Below are positions 62,463-64,000 of a stretch of 64,000 nucleotides of DNA, piece by piece. How positions within the stretch are numbered: position 1 is the stretch's first letter; every line of letters begins with the position of its first letter. The notes beneath the pieces were generated by a model that saw only the letters and a program-made list of their open reading frames with translations, made no database searches and was not told the origin of the DNA. The DNA is from Marivirga atlantica (lineage in GTDB: Bacteria; Bacteroidota; Bacteroidia; Cytophagales; Cyclobacteriaceae): assembly GCF_016734805.1 (NCBI RefSeq), contig NZ_JAERQG010000003.1, positions 62,001-126,000 on the forward strand, in the 5' to 3' direction. A program made the translations under genes and the position numbers.

Positions 62463-63376
62463 AGTTTTAAAAAGGTTTTAGCATTTAAATAGAATATTTT
62501 TTCTTTGTCCTCATATGTGAGGAAGTCATATGAGTTTAATGTATTGATACTTTTTTCAATGGCATGTGGCCATACCATTTGGTCGGAACCATAAAGTACT
62601 CTATCAATAAGCTTATATCTTTTAGCTTTTCTTAAGAAAGCTTCTGCATAGTCCATGGGCTGTTCTGCAACCCATAGTATAACTCCAAGATCTACATAAA
62701 CTTGACTATACTGGGTCATTAGACGTAATGCATGTTCGTAATAAGCCTCACCAGCATGCATTAGATAAATTTTTAACTTGGGGTATTTGGCCAGAACATC
62801 TTCAACAGTATAAGGATCTCCATATTTAAGGCGAAAGTTGGGGCAGCACTGATAAGTAATATCCATTCCACTACCTCCTGTATGAACACCAACAGGTATT
62901 TCATAGCGCTCACATATTTTCAAAAAGTGATCAAATGCTGGATCAGAAAGTGTAAACCCTCCATAAACAGCACCAATTTCACCAAATACCTGAATAGCTC
63001 CGGATTCAATTTTCTTCTTGAATTCTATGGTATCAGTAGGTGGTTCACTGGTATAGTAACCAGGTATGATTACATCGTCTGCTTTAAACATACCTTCTCC
63101 ACCAATGGTGCTTACAACAGCTTTCTCAATCTTAAATTTCTTTATTTGCTCTAGTAGGGCCTGGTGGAATACTTGCAAAGATACAGGTGCTTGTGTGCCA
63201 TCTGGAGCTATTCTTGAGCCATAACTATTTTCTGAATAATCATGCATGTGCATATCTATAATTGGACCAGTATAGGCTGCGACTGATTTTTGGGAAGAAT
63301 TAGATATGCCCTGGCCGTAGGCATTGACAAGAAAAGCCCATAATAAGGTAGATGATATTAATTTTTTGCAGTTCAT
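62459..63376 (-). CDS. Exported Amidohydro_2-family protein (second copy)
   Basis: A 305-residue paralogue of the protein encoded at 58059-59078. It has a signal peptide ('LLWAFLVNAYGQ'), 'TGPIIDMHMHDYSEN' (HxH at H43, H45), 'YEIPVGVHTGGSGMDITYQC', 'LKIYLMHAGEAYYEHALRLM' and 'RVLYGSDQMVWPHAIEKS'. The catalytic metal positions look intact. It is 4-nt coupled to the SnoaL-like gene and 17 nt from the neighbouring NTF2 gene. Together with the other copy it suggests a duplicated exported metal hydrolase or decarboxylase module. Substrate unknown. Confidence 0.92.
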   Translation of the reverse strand: MNCKKLISSTLLWAFLVNAYGQGISNSSQKSVAAYTGPIIDMHMHDYSENSYGSRIAPDGTQAPVSLQVFHQALLEQIKKFKIEKAVVSTIGGEGMFKADDVIIPGYYTSEPPTDTIEFKKKIESGAIQVFGEIGAVYGGFTLSDPAFDHFLKICERYEIPVGVHTGGSGMDITYQCCPNFRLKYGDPYTVEDVLAKYPKLKIYLMHAGEAYYEHALRLMTQYSQVYVDLGVILWVAEQPMDYAEAFLRKAKRYKLIDRVLYGSDQMVWPHAIEKSINTLNSYDFLTYEDKEKIFYLNAKTFLKL

Positions 63377-63393
63377 AGTTCTGAAAATTTGGT

Positions 63394-63834
63394 TTACTTC
63401 ACTTGCCCGGATGCCACCTCTCTATGCAATAGCCAGTTACCTTTGTTGTCTTTTTTCAAAATCACCAGGTAGGAATTGGTAAGCAGTTTTTCTTCACCAG
63501 CCTCATTGGTATAATATACTTTGCTGGTTCCGTAATCGTAGGCTACGGTATCACTGACAACAACAGTCTCTTTAGGAGACATAATAATGCGATCATAAGG
63601 AAAAGCTCCCCTCGCCTGCCCCAGCTTATACATTTCTAAAAAGCCGGTAGAAGCTGGACCTATATTCTCCATATCTGAGGTAGTAAATTGGCTGAGGTCC
63701 TGATAGCGCTTTTCTTTGATAGCCAGCATAAAACCCTCGCGAGTTTCCTCTATTTTAGCTAGCTCTTTTTTAATATCCTGGGCATAGCTTGAAAACCCAA
63801 TAAGCATTAGAAATAGCGTGAATTTTAAGAACAT
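63394..63834 (-). CDS. NTF2-like exported protein (paralogue 2 of pair)
   Basis: A 146-residue protein with a cleavable signal ('LFLMLIGFSSYAQD') instead of a lipobox. The mature domain parallels the one at 61339-61833: 'AIKEKRYQDLSQFTTSDMEN', 'PKETVVVSDTVAYDYGTSKV' and 'KDNKGNWLLHREVASGQVK'. It is the first complete gene of the minus-strand cluster, 112 nt after the end of an AraC-family gene. Role unknown. Confidence 0.85.
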   Translation of the reverse strand: MFLKFTLFLMLIGFSSYAQDIKKELAKIEETREGFMLAIKEKRYQDLSQFTTSDMENIGPASTGFLEMYKLGQARGAFPYDRIIMSPKETVVVSDTVAYDYGTSKVYYTNEAGEEKLLTNSYLVILKKDNKGNWLLHREVASGQVK

Positions 63835-63945
63835 ATTGATAGTGGTTTTTATTGAACATGCTCAAGGTAGCTGATCTCTAAAAATCACATTATCAGATAT
63901 ATCCCAAAAATTATAAGAAATGTAACATCATGGCCCTGGATTGTT

Positions 63946-64000
63946 TTAAGCCTGATTTTTATGGTAATCGGATGGAGCTATTCCATATTTATTTTTAAAG
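63946..64000 (-). CDS. AraC-family regulator, C-terminal 18 residues only
   Basis: The minus-strand frame runs off the window end and stops at 63946. The 18 residues read FKNKYGIAPSDYHKNQA, the standard end of an AraC/XylS helix-turn-helix ('F.k.yG..Ps.yr'). The rest of the gene is outside. It lies 111 nt upstream of the amidohydrolase/NTF2 cluster in the same direction and may control it. Confidence 0.65.
   Translation of the reverse strand, partial: FKNKYGIAPSDYHKNQA

Noticed and set aside
1-64000. CRISPR arrays, tRNA or rRNA genes, transposases, integrases
   Set aside because: I looked for evenly spaced repeats, cloverleaf patterns, DDE or tyrosine-recombinase motifs and relaxase motifs and saw none. 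The mobile-origin idea rests only on DUF6943, composition and the mosaic content.

Overview
The window looks like a Bacteroidota chromosome, probably Cytophagales. The signs are: AT-rich coding sequence; promoters of the TTG-N19-TAnnTTTG type; almost no Shine-Dalgarno signals; and lineage-typical families (DUF6266, DUF6943, DUF5777, DUF6787, HYC_CC_PP, DUF3347, LytTR and 7TM-DISM regulators, BNR-propeller proteins, SprB-like repeats). All assignments come from reading the sequence and motifs; no search or computation was run.

Region A (1-11.1 kb) is a one-directional defence cluster. It holds a small HsdS piece cut by the window edge, HsdM, full HsdS, a DUF3800 protein, a small nuclease-like protein, HsdR, a YgjP/M48-type metallopeptidase and, tightly appended, a 699-residue Argonaute/PIWI-family protein whose PIWI catalytic positions look degenerate. 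Inside this operon, just before hsdR, a 390-bp stretch carries structured elements pointing the opposite way: a near-consensus promoter, stable hairpins and two intrinsic terminators. A Fur-family regulator is coupled to the 3' end of the Argonaute gene and leads into the metal region.

Region B (11.1-34.2 kb) is a metal-resistance island. First comes a Zn/Co/Cd-type module: a small Cys-rich exported protein, a CzcA RND pump fused to its own TolC-like channel, an adaptor and two cation-diffusion facilitators. Next is an AraC regulator with a CxxC metal-binding head, an HMA-MauE membrane protein and a HYC_CC_PP protein. Then comes a Cu/Ag-type module: CusA, TolC, a CPH P-type ATPase, CusB with a DUF3347 tail, a 43-residue protein, a DUF3347 lipoprotein, a haem-binding-domain protein and another CDF. 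A 1-kb pyrimidine-rich gene-free stretch follows, then a mercury-type cassette (ArsR regulator with visible operators, MerTP, GDCCVxC protein). DUF6943 and a GC-rich hairpin/repeat segment (34.2-34.9 kb) suggest remains of a conjugative element, but no integrase, relaxase or attachment site is visible. DUF6266 (35.1 kb) ends the island side.

Region C (35.8-57.3 kb) looks like more AT-rich chromosomal backbone. It contains a LytTR response regulator/7TM-DISM histidine kinase pair followed by a YwaF/TMEM164-like membrane protein; a large beta-helix lipoprotein; DUF2461; a TPR-LuxR regulator beside a minus-strand set (DUF6787, a 41-residue membrane protein, DUF5777 barrel, YceI, SprB-like lipoprotein, Lipoprotein_15 repeats); a TPR histidine kinase; a 1033-residue sortilin/BNR propeller protein; and a ToxR-like membrane winged-helix regulator divergent from an orphan propeller lipoprotein.

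Region D (57.4-64 kb) is a compact minus-strand cluster of two exported Amidohydro_2 proteins, five NTF2/SnoaL-like exported proteins, a DUF418 membrane protein and a seven-helix-type membrane protein. It lies downstream of an AraC-family gene whose last 18 codons are at the window edge. The cluster looks like an uncharacterised envelope pathway that has grown by duplication.
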